64,000 bases of DNA from Perlabentimonas sp034003245. GTDB taxonomy: Bacteria > Bacteroidota > Bacteroidia > Bacteroidales > Tenuifilaceae. The DNA lies in assembly GCA_034003245.1 (NCBI GenBank), contig JAVEYY010000015.1, forward strand, positions 28,492 to 92,491. The letters run 5' to 3'. Under the pieces are notes generated by a model. It worked only from the letters and a program-made list of their open reading frames with translations. It ran no database searches and was not told where the DNA came from. Below are positions 16,818 to 25,514 of the stretch, piece after piece (position 1 is the first letter of the stretch; each line of letters opens with the position of its first letter). Made by a program: the position numbers and the translations under genes.

Positions 16818-18587
16818 ATGAAAAAGCGATGGAATTATAAAGAAGCTGGTAACCCCAGCACGATTGAAGGTTTAATGAATTCTTTGGGAATCAACAGGGT
16901 GCTAGCCACCCTGCTGGTGCAACGAGGAATCGAAACCTTTGAGCAGGCCAAACATTTCTTTAGGCCCGCTCTGGAGCAGCTCTACGATCCCTTCCTGATG
17001 AAAGGAATGCAGGAAGCGGTAGCACGAATTGACAAGGCAATTGCCTCCGGCGAAAAAATTCTGGTGTATGGTGATTACGATGTGGATGGCACCACGGCCG
17101 TTGCGCTGGTGTACTCGTTCCTGCGTAAGCGGTATAGCAATATTGGAAACTATATCCCCGACAGATACTCCGAGGGATATGGCATCTCGTACACGGGTAT
17201 CGATTTTGCCATTGAGCACAGCTACTCGCTGGTAATTGCCCTCGACTGCGGCATTAAGGCCGTAGAGAAAGTGGAATACGCATCCCAACGAGGTGTTGAT
17301 TTTATTATCTGCGACCACCATCTGCCCGGCGATTCCATTCCGCAGGCAGTGGCCGTTCTCGACCCTAAACAGCCGGAGTGTAACTACCCGTTTAAGGAGC
17401 TGTCGGGATGCGGCGTTGGGTTTAAACTTCTACAGGGATTCTGTCAGGTAAAGGGAATTCCGCTAACCGAGCTTTACCCCTACCTCGACCTGGTGGCCGT
17501 GAGCATTGCCTCGGATATTGTTCCGGTAATCGACGAGAACCGAATCCTTACCCACTTTGGGCTGCACCAGCTAAACACGGCACCAAGCCGTGGGCTAAAG
17601 GCTATAATTAAGCTGGCAGGAATTGAAAAGCACACCATCGCCATCGATGATATCGTATTCCGTATTGGCCCCCGCATTAACGCTGCTGGCCGGATGGAAT
17701 CGGGCAAATCGGCAGTGGATCTGCTCTGCGCCGCGGATGACTCCATCGCCTATGAGATGGGCTCGGTGGTGAACTCGTGCAACAACGACCGAAAATTTGT
17801 GGACCGAACCATTACCCACGAGGCCCTTAGGCTAATTGCCGACGATCCCACATTGCATAACCGCAAAACAACAGTCCTCTTTAATCCAGAGTGGCATAAG
17901 GGTGTGGTTGGAATAGTAGCCTCGCGCCTAATCGAAACGTACTTCAGGCCAACCGTGGTTCTAACCGAGTCGAACGGGTTGGCAACAGGTTCAGCACGAT
18001 CGGTACCGGGTTTCGACCTGTACCAAGCCGTAGAGGCCTGCGCCGATCTGCTCGAGAACTTTGGGGGCCACATGTATGCCGCAGGCCTCACCATGAAGGT
18101 GGAGAATGTCCCCTTATTCAAGGAGCGATTTGAACAATTTGTTGCAGAGCACATCGAACCCAATATGCTAATCCCTCAAATCGATATTGACTCCCGCTTA
18201 AATTTTGGGGAGATTGATGATAAATTCTACCGAATTCTAAAGCAGTTCCAACCCTTTGGCCCAGGTAACATGTCACCGGTGTTTGTCACCGAAAATGTTT
18301 ACGATACCGGCGATAGTCGACTAGTGGGTAACGACCGCGACCATCTTAAGCTTTCGCTTATCCAGGAGGACAACCCCAAGATTTTCCAAGGAATTGGTTT
18401 CCAGATGTCGCACCATTACAAGAGGATACAGGAGGGCTCGGCCTTCAGCGTTTGCTACAGCATAGGAGAGAACAGCTTTAGGGGGATCACCAGCATACAG
18501 CTAAGAGTTAGAGATATTCAGCACCTCGATGAGATCCTCGATGAATTTGAGGATGGCTACGAACGAGCAAACGATCAAACACAATAA
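16818..18587 (+). CDS. recJ: Single-stranded-DNA-specific exonuclease RecJ
   Basis: A 589-residue 5'-3' single-strand DNA exonuclease of the DHH superfamily, used in recombination and mismatch repair. Motifs: VYGDYDVDGTTAVALV, DCGIKAVEKV, ICDHHLPGD (DHH), and the DHHA1-type part with GRMESGKSAVDLL and SRLIETYFRPTVVL...GGHMYAAGLTM. The ATG at 16818 is chosen over the TTG at 16815. Transcription converges on clpP and stops at a strong hairpin. Confidence 0.96.
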   Translation: MKKRWNYKEAGNPSTIEGLMNSLGINRVLATLLVQRGIETFEQAKHFFRPALEQLYDPFLMKGMQEAVARIDKAIASGEKILVYGDYDVDGTTAVALVYSFLRKRYSNIGNYIPDRYSEGYGISYTGIDFAIEHSYSLVIALDCGIKAVEKVEYASQRGVDFIICDHHLPGDSIPQAVAVLDPKQPECNYPFKELSGCGVGFKLLQGFCQVKGIPLTELYPYLDLVAVSIASDIVPVIDENRILTHFGLHQLNTAPSRGLKAIIKLAGIEKHTIAIDDIVFRIGPRINAAGRMESGKSAVDLLCAADDSIAYEMGSVVNSCNNDRKFVDRTITHEALRLIADDPTLHNRKTTVLFNPEWHKGVVGIVASRLIETYFRPTVVLTESNGLATGSARSVPGFDLYQAVEACADLLENFGGHMYAAGLTMKVENVPLFKERFEQFVAEHIEPNMLIPQIDIDSRLNFGEIDDKFYRILKQFQPFGPGNMSPVFVTENVYDTGDSRLVGNDRDHLKLSLIQEDNPKIFQGIGFQMSHHYKRIQEGSAFSVCYSIGENSFRGITSIQLRVRDIQHLDEILDEFEDGYERANDQTQ

Positions 18588-18589
18588 AG

Positions 18590-18615
18590 AACCCCGGGCA
18601 TGGCCCGGGGTTTTT
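18590..18615. terminator. Terminator between recJ and clpP
   Basis: A 10-bp perfect stem (AACCCCGGGC / GCCCGGGGTT, loop ATG) followed by TTTTT on the plus strand, right after the recJ stop. It may also end the convergent clpP transcript. Confidence 0.92.
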
Positions 18616-18623
18616 GTACCAAT

Positions 18624-19301
18624 TTACTCGCCCTTCTTCAGCACCTGGTCAATCATGCCGTACTCCTTGGCCTCGTCGGCGGTCATCCAGTAGTCGCGGT
18701 CGGAGTCCTTTTCCACCTTATCGAAGGGTTTGCCCGAGTGGAGGGCAATAATATCGTACAACTCCTTGCGCAGCGCCAGTATCTGGCGAGTGGTAATCTC
18801 AATGTCCGAAGCTTGCCCCTCAGCACCGCCCATGGGCTGGTGAATCATCACCCGCGAGTGGGGTAATGCAGATCGCTTACCCGCGGCGCCTGCGCAAAGC
18901 AGCACTGCACCCATGGATGCAGCTATGCCCGTGCAGATGGTGGCCACATCGGAGCTGATGTACTGCATAGTATCGTAGATTCCCAGCCCAGCGTAAACCG
19001 ACCCACCGGGTGAGTTTAGGTAGATCTGGATATCCTTTGAGGGATCGTTGGAGTCGAGGAATAGCAGCTGAGCCTGGATAATATTGGCCACATCGTCGTT
19101 GATGGGCACGCCCAGGAAGATAATGCGATCCATCATAAGGCGCGAGAACACGTCCATCTGCGCAATGTTGAGCTGTCGCTCCTCGATGATTGTGGGGTTA
19201 ATGTAGCTGCTGTGTATCGACTTAAAGCGGTGCATGCTTAGGCTGCTGATGCCCTTATGCTTCATGGCATACCGTTCGAATTCGCTTGGTTTTCTGATCA
19301 T
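18624..19301 (-). CDS. clpP: ATP-dependent Clp protease proteolytic subunit
   Basis: A 225-residue ClpP, the self-compartmentalised serine peptidase that works with ClpX or ClpA-type unfoldases. The catalytic serine is in GIAASMGAVLL and the histidine in SRVMIHQPMGG. YLNSPGGSVYAGLGIYD precedes them. It lies downstream of tig in the widespread tig-clpP order, but clpX is not adjacent here and a hairpin-rich 500-nt gap separates the two genes. Confidence 0.97.
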   Translation of the reverse strand: MIRKPSEFERYAMKHKGISSLSMHRFKSIHSSYINPTIIEERQLNIAQMDVFSRLMMDRIIFLGVPINDDVANIIQAQLLFLDSNDPSKDIQIYLNSPGGSVYAGLGIYDTMQYISSDVATICTGIAASMGAVLLCAGAAGKRSALPHSRVMIHQPMGGAEGQASDIEITTRQILALRKELYDIIALHSGKPFDKVEKDSDRDYWMTADEAKEYGMIDQVLKKGE

Positions 19302-19576
19302 GGGACTATTCTTTTAGTTTTTTACATGTTTGCGGAAAGAAGGCATAAATATAAATCATTTTTTTGGAACCCTCAGGGGAAAACAGCAAATCGTTACTAA
19401 AGGTTCAGCCTGTAGGTGGCTACAGGGCAAAAGCCGCTAAGAGCATAACAGGAAACGGTTAACTTTACTTACCTATCACCTATAATGTCTTGACAAACAA
19501 ACCACTACCACGCCAGCCTGTATGTTAGCTTACTTCACGCGCTGCGAAAAGGCATAGCTGCGCAGGGGAGAACTAT

Positions 19577-19686
19577 TTCCACGTTAGCCGTGAACCATTT
19601 CCACGTTAGGCGTGAGCAATTTCCACAGTAGGAAATTGGAATTTCCTACTGTGTCGTTGACTGATTCCACAGCAGGGAACAGTTCT
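19577..19686 (+). repeat. Five tandem 22-nt units forming a hairpin-rich repeat array
   Basis: TTCCAC recurs at 19577, 19599, 19621 and 19665, and TTCCTA at 19643, an exact 22-nt period. The first two units are nearly identical (TTCCACGTTAGCCGTGAACC versus TTCCACGTTAGGCGTGAGCA). Later units diverge but pair with each other: units 3 and 4 form a 14-bp perfect hairpin (19624-19653), and unit 5 pairs with the following bases (13 bp, 19665-19700). The 11-mer AGGGGAGAACT at 19564-19574 is the reverse complement of 19681-19691. I saw no reading frame. Confidence 0.7.
19624..19653. other. 14-bp perfect hairpin within the repeat array
   Basis: CACAGTAGGAAATT pairs with AATTTCCTACTGTG across a GG centre. 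There is no adjacent T-run, so it is not an ordinary terminator. Confidence 0.7.
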
Positions 19687-19700
19687 CCCCTGCTGTGGAA
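19665..19700. other. 13-bp hairpin within the repeat array
   Basis: TTCCACAGCAGGG pairs with CCCTGCTGTGGAA around a 10-nt loop that can itself pair (GAAC/GTTC). ATTTTATT follows on the plus strand. Confidence 0.65.
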
Positions 19701-19728
19701 ATTTTATTCTCACAGCACCAAAATGCCA

Positions 19729-19767
19729 AAAAGCTGCGCAGGAAATAAAATTTCCTGCGCAGCTTTT
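19729..19767. terminator. Terminator hairpin downstream of tig
   Basis: An 18-bp perfect stem (AAAAGCTGCGCAGGAAAT / ATTTCCTGCGCAGCTTTT, loop AAA) lies 34 nt past the tig stop. The terminal A/T pairs give a short T-tail on either strand. The core AGCTGCGCAGG also occurs at 19555-19565. Confidence 0.8.
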
Positions 19768-19801
19768 ACAGCCTCAGCTATGCTTAGCTGATGTATCTAG
19801 C

Positions 19802-21154
19802 CTATGCGCTCATCATCTCCTTAAACTCCTCGAAGCTCACCTCCTTCTCCTCGAGCTTGATGGCCTCCTTAATCCAGCCCATCACCTTGCCCCCGAGTAC
19901 CTGTTCGGCCATCTTACGGCGCTCCTCCTTCTTCTCTATCAGGTCGTTGGCGTACTTATCGATAAACTCCTCGGGCAGCTGGCCCATGCCGTACTGCATC
20001 ATCTGGTTCATGATATACCCTTTGGCCATGCGCACCAGCTCCTCCTGCTCCACCTTAAACTCCTGCTCCTGTGCAATCTTATCGCGGATCAGCTGCCATT
20101 TCAGATCCTTCTCAAAGTGGGGGAAGTCCTTCTCGATCTGCTCCTGGGTGAATTTGCCCTCGTTGATGGCCACCAGCCAGCGTACAAGGAACTCCTTGGG
20201 CAGCTCAATCTTAAACTTCTCGATTAGCTTGTCGCGCACATCGGTGTAGAGCTTACGCTCGCTGTCGCCCTTGAGGTTCTGCTTAATATCCTCGTCGAGG
20301 CGATTGTGGAACTCTTCCACGGAGGTAACCGTACCCTCGCCAAACAGCTTGTCGAACAGCTCCTGATCCACCTCGGCCTTGGCGTACTGCTGCACCTGGG
20401 TGATGGTTGCCTGGAACAATGGCTCTATGGTGGTTAGCTCCTCCTTTTTGATCTTGAGCAGAGCGGAACGATCGGTATCGTTGGGGAACGCCTTGGTCAC
20501 ATCAATCACCATTACATCGCCCACCTTGGCGCCCACGAACTTGGCCTTCTCGGCCTCGTCGGCAACAAGCATCACGGAGACCATACCCTCATCAACGGTT
20601 AGGCCATCCTCCTTGGGCGACTCATCGGCGTTGAGCTCGGTAAGGGTTGCCCTTAGCAGGCTCTCGGCATCGGCCTGCTCGGTATCCTTGTAGCTGCCGT
20701 AGCGGCCCGAGATGCTCTCGATGTAGCCATCGCGCATCTTCTCGTCAACCTTAATGGAGTAGTAGGGAGCCTTATCGCGCTTAGAGAGCTTCACCTCAAA
20801 CTCGGGGGCAAAGGCCAGATCGAACATGAACTCGAAATCGTTCTGGGTTTCCCAGTCAATGGCTTCCTGCTTCTCGGAGGGCAGGGGTTCGCCAAGGATA
20901 TTGAGCTTTTGCTCGGTGATATAGTTCGAGATTCCCTCGGAAACCAGCTTGTTCACCTCGTCGACAATGGCCGAACGGCGGTACATCTTGTTGATAAGCG
21001 ATGCAGGCGCCATACCTGGTCTGAAACCTTTGATAACGGCCTTTTTGCGAACATCCTTAAGGGTTTTCTCTACTTTCGATGCGTAGTCGTTCTGCTCCAC
21101 CTTTACGCTAAGCACAGCGTTAAGCGCATCGCTGTTTACATGGGTTACGTTCAT
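19802..21154 (-). CDS. tig: Trigger factor
   Basis: A 450-residue ribosome-associated chaperone. The N-terminal ribosome-binding domain contains the signature GFRPGMAP. The middle region corresponds to the FKBP-like peptidyl-prolyl isomerase domain but is poorly conserved by eye, as is common in Bacteroidetes. The long C-terminal helical domain (about 250-450) is rich in Glu and Lys. A consensus promoter lies 91-122 nt upstream, and a strong hairpin follows the stop. clpP is the next gene. Confidence 0.95.
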   Translation of the reverse strand: MNVTHVNSDALNAVLSVKVEQNDYASKVEKTLKDVRKKAVIKGFRPGMAPASLINKMYRRSAIVDEVNKLVSEGISNYITEQKLNILGEPLPSEKQEAIDWETQNDFEFMFDLAFAPEFEVKLSKRDKAPYYSIKVDEKMRDGYIESISGRYGSYKDTEQADAESLLRATLTELNADESPKEDGLTVDEGMVSVMLVADEAEKAKFVGAKVGDVMVIDVTKAFPNDTDRSALLKIKKEELTTIEPLFQATITQVQQYAKAEVDQELFDKLFGEGTVTSVEEFHNRLDEDIKQNLKGDSERKLYTDVRDKLIEKFKIELPKEFLVRWLVAINEGKFTQEQIEKDFPHFEKDLKWQLIRDKIAQEQEFKVEQEELVRMAKGYIMNQMMQYGMGQLPEEFIDKYANDLIEKKEERRKMAEQVLGGKVMGWIKEAIKLEEKEVSFEEFKEMMSA

Positions 21155-21244
21155 GGGAATAATCTTTTGAAAGAAGATTTACTATCGTTTTATTCTGTTG
21201 ATTTTCAAAAAGAAAGTGCCAATTATGCTTTTTCTTTGAGCGCA

Positions 21245-21276
21245 CAAAGGTAGATAAATTTGTATTTATATACAAA
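21245..21276 (-). promoter_or_regulatory. Promoter of tig
   Basis: On the minus strand TTTG (21273-21276) and TACCTTTG (21245-21252) are separated by 20 nt, a full match to the Bacteroidetes TTTG-N19/20-TANNTTTG promoter. The tig ATG is about 90 nt downstream. Confidence 0.7.
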
Positions 21277-21436
21277 TGTGTTTTTTTGCTTATGCACAAT
21301 GTTTTGGGGGGATAAAAAGTTGATCGAGAAACGGCCCTAATTTATGGCTTATCTTGGTTCTGTATTTTCGTCAACTACTGCTTTTCAAGTCTCCAATCCC
21401 ATTCGTCTGATTTGAAAAATTTGAACGCGAAACCGC

Positions 21437-21545
21437 AAAGTCGAAAGTTAAAAAGTCAAAAGTCGGAAAGTCGAAAGTCAGAAGCACGCCCTGAGGTTGA
21501 CGGGGGAAGACAGAAGTCAGAAGTCAGAAGACGGAAGACAGAAGA
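21437..21545 (+). repeat. Degenerate AAAGTC / AGAAGTC repeats
   Basis: The words AAAGTC, CAAAAGTC, AAAGTCGAAAGTC, then CAGAAGTCAGAAGTCAGAAGAC recur at 6-8 nt spacing, with the same AAAGTCGAAAGTCGAAAG word again at 21640-21657. The block is interrupted by a GC-rich patch at 21485-21506. Confidence 0.55.
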
Positions 21546-21790
21546 CGCCCGCCTGAATGACGCAGTCGGGTAGGGAAGCAGAGAACAATTTTTCTTCTAT
21601 GTGACTATGGGTAAACTATGATTTCTATGTGTTAAGTCTGAAAGTCGAAAGTCGAAAGCCGTAGTGCAATATCAACCAATTGTACTGCTGAACCTCTGGC
21701 TGACGGTGAGCCCGCCGAAGGCAACCGATCTCGTCGAGTTTTATTCTTGACGAGAGAGCTCAGCGAAGCTAATCAATCATTCAATCAATC

Positions 21791-21814
21791 CTTCATTCCT
21801 TCATTCCTTCATTC
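21791..21814 (+). repeat. Three tandem copies of CTTCATTC
   Basis: Three exact 8-nt copies follow a looser run of ATTCAATCAATC words (21772-21790). It lies 50 nt past the stop of the minus-strand Imm33-like gene. Confidence 0.7.
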
Positions 21815-21864
21815 TGCAAAACCAACTCTTTTCACCTTCCCTGCCATGAAATGCCGATCTCCCT

Positions 21865-22206
21865 CTACCACCCCTCCTCCACCGGGCTAAAGGTATCGGC
21901 CTCGGGATCGCGTTCCAGCTCTGCGCCGGTGCGCATCTTTAGGTAGGGGATAATGGCCGGGTCGATATTGGCGATGTAGTTCAGGTCGAACATCATGAAG
22001 TGGTGCTCGTTTTCCACGTACTCATTGGTTTCGTTTCCGGAGTAGAAACGCCATCCGCTATCGTCCTCGTCCTCGCGCGATTCGCGATGCATGTAGCCCA
22101 CCTTGTGGCCATCAACGGTAATCATGTCGGAGGCGTAGCAGTAGCCCTTCTGCTCAATCAGCTGCTTAATGTCTTCGGGCTTAAGGATGTACTTAAACTT
22201 TTCCAT
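21865..22206 (-). CDS. DUF2185 / Imm33-like protein
   Basis: 113 residues when started at the ATG at 22206. A longer frame upstream overlaps the TlpA-like gene and begins with unrelated sequence, so it is rejected. The body (ITVDGHKVGYMHRES...DSGWRFYSGNETNEYV...FDLNYIANIDPAIIPYL) matches my memory of the DUF2185 family, listed among candidate immunity proteins (Imm33). No toxin gene is beside it, so an immunity role is not supported here; a housekeeping role is equally likely. It starts 10 nt after the TlpA-like stop and is probably co-transcribed. Confidence 0.75.
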   Translation of the reverse strand: MEKFKYILKPEDIKQLIEQKGYCYASDMITVDGHKVGYMHRESREDEDDSGWRFYSGNETNEYVENEHHFMMFDLNYIANIDPAIIPYLKMRTGAELERDPEADTFSPVEEGW

Positions 22207-22216
22207 GGTATCTGTT

Positions 22217-23695
22217 TTATATCTTATACAATCTTTTGATTTTGGTGATGCGGAATAGCAGCGCAGCGCTGTCCGATGGCCAGGGTGCCCTGCTGGCAGC
22301 CAGCTGTCCTCCGGCAAATATCATATAGGTGGGATATCCATCGAACTCTAGCCTATCGGCCAGGGCTTTAGTCTGCTCGCGGTTAAACAGGAAATGGATT
22401 CCCGGTAGCTGGTTGTCGCGAACAATCTGATGCCAGGTTTGCCTGTCGGATCGGCTACAAAGGCCAACAAACATCACGTTCTTGGCTATAAGATCATTAG
22501 AAATCTCCAAAAGGTTTGGAATTTCACCCACACAGGGGCTGCACCAGGTAGCCCAAATATCGACCAGAACCACCTGCTTTTTCGACAACTCTATCAGATA
22601 GTCCACAGGATCGCCCTCGAAAACCTGCATATCGGAGCTAAAGCTGGGGAGGTAGAAAATTCCTTCGGTTGAGTTGTTTTTCCTATCGAGTAGAAGTCGC
22701 TCAAAAATATCGATAAGCGCTGGCGAGGTAATGGTGGGTTTTACATCAGTCCAACTATCCTCAGCTATCTCGAGGGATTGTCCTAGTAACCGCAAGCAGA
22801 AATGGAACAGCATTACATCCCTTTCAAGACCAGAAGGCTCTAAGCGCAAAATATTCTGAATGGTTCTTTCGTAGGCTTGCGCCATTTTTGCCTCACCAAT
22901 TAGCCCCATTATGCTTGTGTCGGAGCGCAAGTACAGCTGCCCTGCATAGCTGAACACATGGGGCAAAAACATCGACGATAAAAACCCCTGATTGTTGCGT
23001 ACCGGAAAAAACGGTGAAGTAAACAGGCTGTCGTTCTTCAATGGATATGAACCCTTGATGCACATCTGGTAATCGATCAGGTAGTTGGCATTCCCGTACC
23101 TAATACTACTTCTTGCCCACCTTAAAAACTTATCGGAGGGTTTATGGATTTGGGCAAAGGAATCCAATTCAGCTAGCTCCTTGTTCATCTGCTCAACAAG
23201 TGCACCTAGGTACTGTTTAACGGTTAGCCCATCGGGAGCAACGGAAAAGCTGGGTATGGAACGGAACCTATTATACTCGAGCAGGGAGGTGTTAACATCG
23301 CTATTATCGCCCGTAAATGCCAGAGAACTAAGATTCCCGTCGGCATTGCGGGCGAAATCGGCACCGGAGAACTTGATAAAGATGCTATCGTGGGGTTCAA
23401 CAAAAAGCTGAAAGCTTTTTGTGCCGTAGGTTACCAGTATATCGTGAGGGTGATAAATGGTGATATCGAAGCCAAACTCCCCAGTTTTATCGTCAACCAC
23501 CACGGAGTAGCGAGCCTCGTCCCTCACCAAATCGAAATAAGTAATGCTTATGGTTCGGAACGTTACGGAATCGATGGTGCCAGAGATATGAACCTTCGAC
23601 TCGGCAATAGTGATCTCAGGCTCTTCTTTAACCTGAGGCTTGCAGCCCCACAGACATGCAGCAACAATAATTACAATAGGTAGAACTCTTTTCAT
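22217..23695 (-). CDS. TlpA-like thioredoxin-fold lipoprotein
   Basis: A 492-residue periplasm-facing lipoprotein with lipobox LWGC at residue 18. Residues about 30-120 are a beta-rich N-terminal domain (ISGTIDSVTFRTISITYFDL, DDKTGEFGFDI), typical of Bacteroidetes TlpA-like oxidoreductases, followed by a long helical middle. The C-terminal thioredoxin domain (about 355-485) has the active site DIWATWCSPCVGEIPNL and the cis-Pro region FDGYPTYMIF. It should act in thiol-disulfide exchange on exported proteins. A TACATTTG -7 element lies at 23766-23773. Confidence 0.9.
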   Translation of the reverse strand: MKRVLPIVIIVAACLWGCKPQVKEEPEITIAESKVHISGTIDSVTFRTISITYFDLVRDEARYSVVVDDKTGEFGFDITIYHPHDILVTYGTKSFQLFVEPHDSIFIKFSGADFARNADGNLSSLAFTGDNSDVNTSLLEYNRFRSIPSFSVAPDGLTVKQYLGALVEQMNKELAELDSFAQIHKPSDKFLRWARSSIRYGNANYLIDYQMCIKGSYPLKNDSLFTSPFFPVRNNQGFLSSMFLPHVFSYAGQLYLRSDTSIMGLIGEAKMAQAYERTIQNILRLEPSGLERDVMLFHFCLRLLGQSLEIAEDSWTDVKPTITSPALIDIFERLLLDRKNNSTEGIFYLPSFSSDMQVFEGDPVDYLIELSKKQVVLVDIWATWCSPCVGEIPNLLEISNDLIAKNVMFVGLCSRSDRQTWHQIVRDNQLPGIHFLFNREQTKALADRLEFDGYPTYMIFAGGQLAASRAPWPSDSAALLFRITKIKRLYKI

Positions 23696-23855
23696 ATGGT
23701 TTCCCTTGTTTTAATTAACCAACACATGTACCCAACTCGTGGTTTACACATTTTAACGCTTCCTACAAATGTAAGCAAGTGTTTGCAAATTACCCCTAAC
23801 CCAGCATACTTTCTTGATGTTTTACAGGCAATCAGGCCATTCTAAAACAATAAGC

Positions 23856-23863
23856 TATCTTTG
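23856..23863 (+). promoter_or_regulatory. -7 element for thiL
   Basis: TATCTTTG lies 23 nt upstream of the thiL ATG. No -33 TTTG is present at the expected distance. Confidence 0.45.
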
Positions 23864-23886
23864 CAGCGAATACAATTTAGCAAACC

Positions 23887-24930
23887 ATGAGCAAAGAAAC
23901 TACCCGTACCGAGCTATACACGCTTGGCGAATTTAGGCTAATAGATGAGCTAACCAAGCATATCACCATAAAGAACAGCACAACCGTAAAAGGGGTTGGC
24001 GACGATGCCGCAATTATCGCACCCAGCCATAAGCAGCTGGTGGTTACCACCGATCTGCTGCTCGAGGGCATTCACTTCGATTTAACCTACCATCCGCTAA
24101 AGCACCTGGGCTACAAAGCCGTGGTGGTAAACCTAAGCGATGTGTACGCCATGAACGCGCACCCAAAGCAGATTACCGTATCGATTGGCCTTTCCAAGCG
24201 GTTTTGCCTTGAGGATGTGGAGGAGATTTACAGCGGGATCTACCTAGCTTGCGAGCGCTTTGGAGTAGATTTGGTTGGAGGCGATACCTCATCGTCGGTA
24301 ACCGGAATGGTGATAAGCATTACCGCCATTGGCGAGGTTGATAAGGAGAAGATTTGCTACCGCAGTGGCGCAAAGGAGAACGATTTAATTTGCGTAACCG
24401 GCGATTTAGGCTCTGCCTACATGGGTCTGCAGCTGCTGGAGAGGGAGAAGAAGGTATTGGAAGGTAAAAGCGATATGAAACCACAACTCGAGGGATATGA
24501 CTATATACTGGAGCGTTTCCTAAAGCCAGAGCCGCGCAAGCCGCTAATCGACATGCTCGATGAAGCAGGGATTGTTCCCACTTCGATGATCGATATCTCC
24601 GATGGGCTCTCCAGCGAGATGCTACATATCTGTAAAAACTCACAGGTGGGTTGCAGGGTTTACATCGATAAGATTCCCATCGATCAGGTAACGCACAAAA
24701 TGGCAGCCGAGATGAACATCGACCCCGTGGTTGCCGCCCTAAGTGGAGGCGAGGACTACGAATTGCTGTTCACCGTACCAATTGAAAAGCACGACATAAT
24801 TAGCGAGATGAAAGGCATTAGAATTATTGGGCACGTTGTTGCCCAAAATGCTGGTGCAATGCTGGTTACCCCTCAGGGTACCGAAGTGCAGATTACTGCT
24901 CAGGGATGGAATGCCCTTGCCAAGGAATAA
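23887..24930 (+). CDS. thiL: Thiamine-monophosphate kinase
   Basis: A 347-residue enzyme making thiamine diphosphate from thiamine monophosphate. Motifs of the AIR-synthase/ThiL fold are visible: VKGVGDDAAII, TTDLLLEGIHFDL, VGGDTSSS, DLICVTGDLGSAYMGLQLL, SMIDISDGLSSEMLHI and LSGGEDYELLFT. It stands alone, away from other thiamine genes, and ends at a perfect bidirectional hairpin. Confidence 0.97.
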   Translation: MSKETTRTELYTLGEFRLIDELTKHITIKNSTTVKGVGDDAAIIAPSHKQLVVTTDLLLEGIHFDLTYHPLKHLGYKAVVVNLSDVYAMNAHPKQITVSIGLSKRFCLEDVEEIYSGIYLACERFGVDLVGGDTSSSVTGMVISITAIGEVDKEKICYRSGAKENDLICVTGDLGSAYMGLQLLEREKKVLEGKSDMKPQLEGYDYILERFLKPEPRKPLIDMLDEAGIVPTSMIDISDGLSSEMLHICKNSQVGCRVYIDKIPIDQVTHKMAAEMNIDPVVAALSGGEDYELLFTVPIEKHDIISEMKGIRIIGHVVAQNAGAMLVTPQGTEVQITAQGWNALAKE

Positions 24931-24955
24931 AGTTTCACCAACTCGGTAACCCATG

Positions 24956-25002
24956 TTAAAGCAAAGTCCCCAAAACAAATTGTTTTGGGGACTTTGCTTT
25001 AA
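24956..25002. terminator. Bidirectional terminator between thiL and gcvH
   Basis: A 22-bp perfect stem (TTAAAGCAAAGTCCCCAAAACA and its complement; loop AAT) lies between the convergent thiL and gcvH genes. Confidence 0.92.
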
Positions 25003-25017
25003 GTCTAACTAATGCAA

Positions 25018-25398
25018 TTAGGCGTTAACAATAGCTGCGTACTGCTCGGCAGTTAAAAGATTGTTAAGCTGCGATGGATCACTAATCGCAATACGAATCA
25101 TCCAACCATCGCCATAGGGATCCTTGTTCACGATCTCGGGCGTATCGGCCAATTTTTCGTTCACTGCAATTACCTTACCTGCCACAGGCATAAACATATC
25201 CGATACGGTTTTCACAGCCTCGATGGTTCCAAAAACCTCCTCGTGTTCAAGGGTTTCTCCTTCGGTTTCAATCTCAATAAAAACTACGTCGCCAAGTTGA
25301 CCCTGGGCAAAATCGGTAATGCCAACAATGGCCTCGTTACCTTCAACTTTTACCCACTCATGATCCTTGGTGTACTTTAACTCTGCAGGAATGTTCAT
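25018..25398 (-). CDS. gcvH: Glycine cleavage system H protein
   Basis: A 126-residue lipoyl carrier that shuttles the aminomethyl group in glycine cleavage. The lipoylated lysine is in GTIEAVKTVSDMFMP. KDHEWVKVEG and the GITDFAQGQLGDVVFIE block are typical. Its lipoyl group would be made by LipA and LipB, encoded at 15165 and 16088. It follows sprA in the conserved Bacteroidetes order ruvA-sprA-gcvH, but has its own promoter-like sequence. Confidence 0.97.
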   Translation of the reverse strand: MNIPAELKYTKDHEWVKVEGNEAIVGITDFAQGQLGDVVFIEIETEGETLEHEEVFGTIEAVKTVSDMFMPVAGKVIAVNEKLADTPEIVNKDPYGDGWMIRIAISDPSQLNNLLTAEQYAAIVNA

Positions 25399-25445
25399 AG
25401 TATAAGTATTTTAATTATATGAAAATAAGGTTTCGATTTGTGGTT

Positions 25446-25474
25446 CAAAAGTAAAGCTTTTTTGTTAAAAGCAA
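25446..25474 (-). promoter_or_regulatory. Probable gcvH promoter
   Basis: On the minus strand TTG (25472-25474) is followed after 18 nt by TACTTTTG (25446-25453), close to the Bacteroidetes consensus, 47 nt before the gcvH ATG. Confidence 0.5.
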
Positions 25475-25514
25475 CCTTTGGGATTGCATAAAAAATAGTG
25501 TTATGCAGCTTGCA

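Larger units (their letters stand above)
21155..21864. other. Long non-coding gap with short degenerate repeats
   Basis: 710 bases upstream of tig. They hold the tig promoter (21245-21276), runs of AAAGTC/AGAAGTC words (21437-21545, 21640-21660), a 7-bp inverted repeat (TCTCGTC / GACGAGA, 21729-21755) and ATTCAATCAATC words leading into three copies of CTTCATTC (21791-21814). I found no protein or structured RNA gene. Confidence 0.5.

Noticed and set aside
21437..21660. CRISPR array
   Set aside because: The repeats are 6-8 nt words without constant repeat length or unique spacers, and no cas gene is present.
21865..22206. A toxin-immunity module based on the Imm33-like protein
   Set aside because: No toxin gene, secretion marker or other immunity gene is adjacent; the neighbours are a TlpA-like lipoprotein and tig.
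22207..22317. An upstream extension of the Imm33-like gene, overlapping the TlpA-like gene
   Set aside because: The extra residues do not look like the family and lie over the end of a well-supported gene; the ATG at 22206 fits better.
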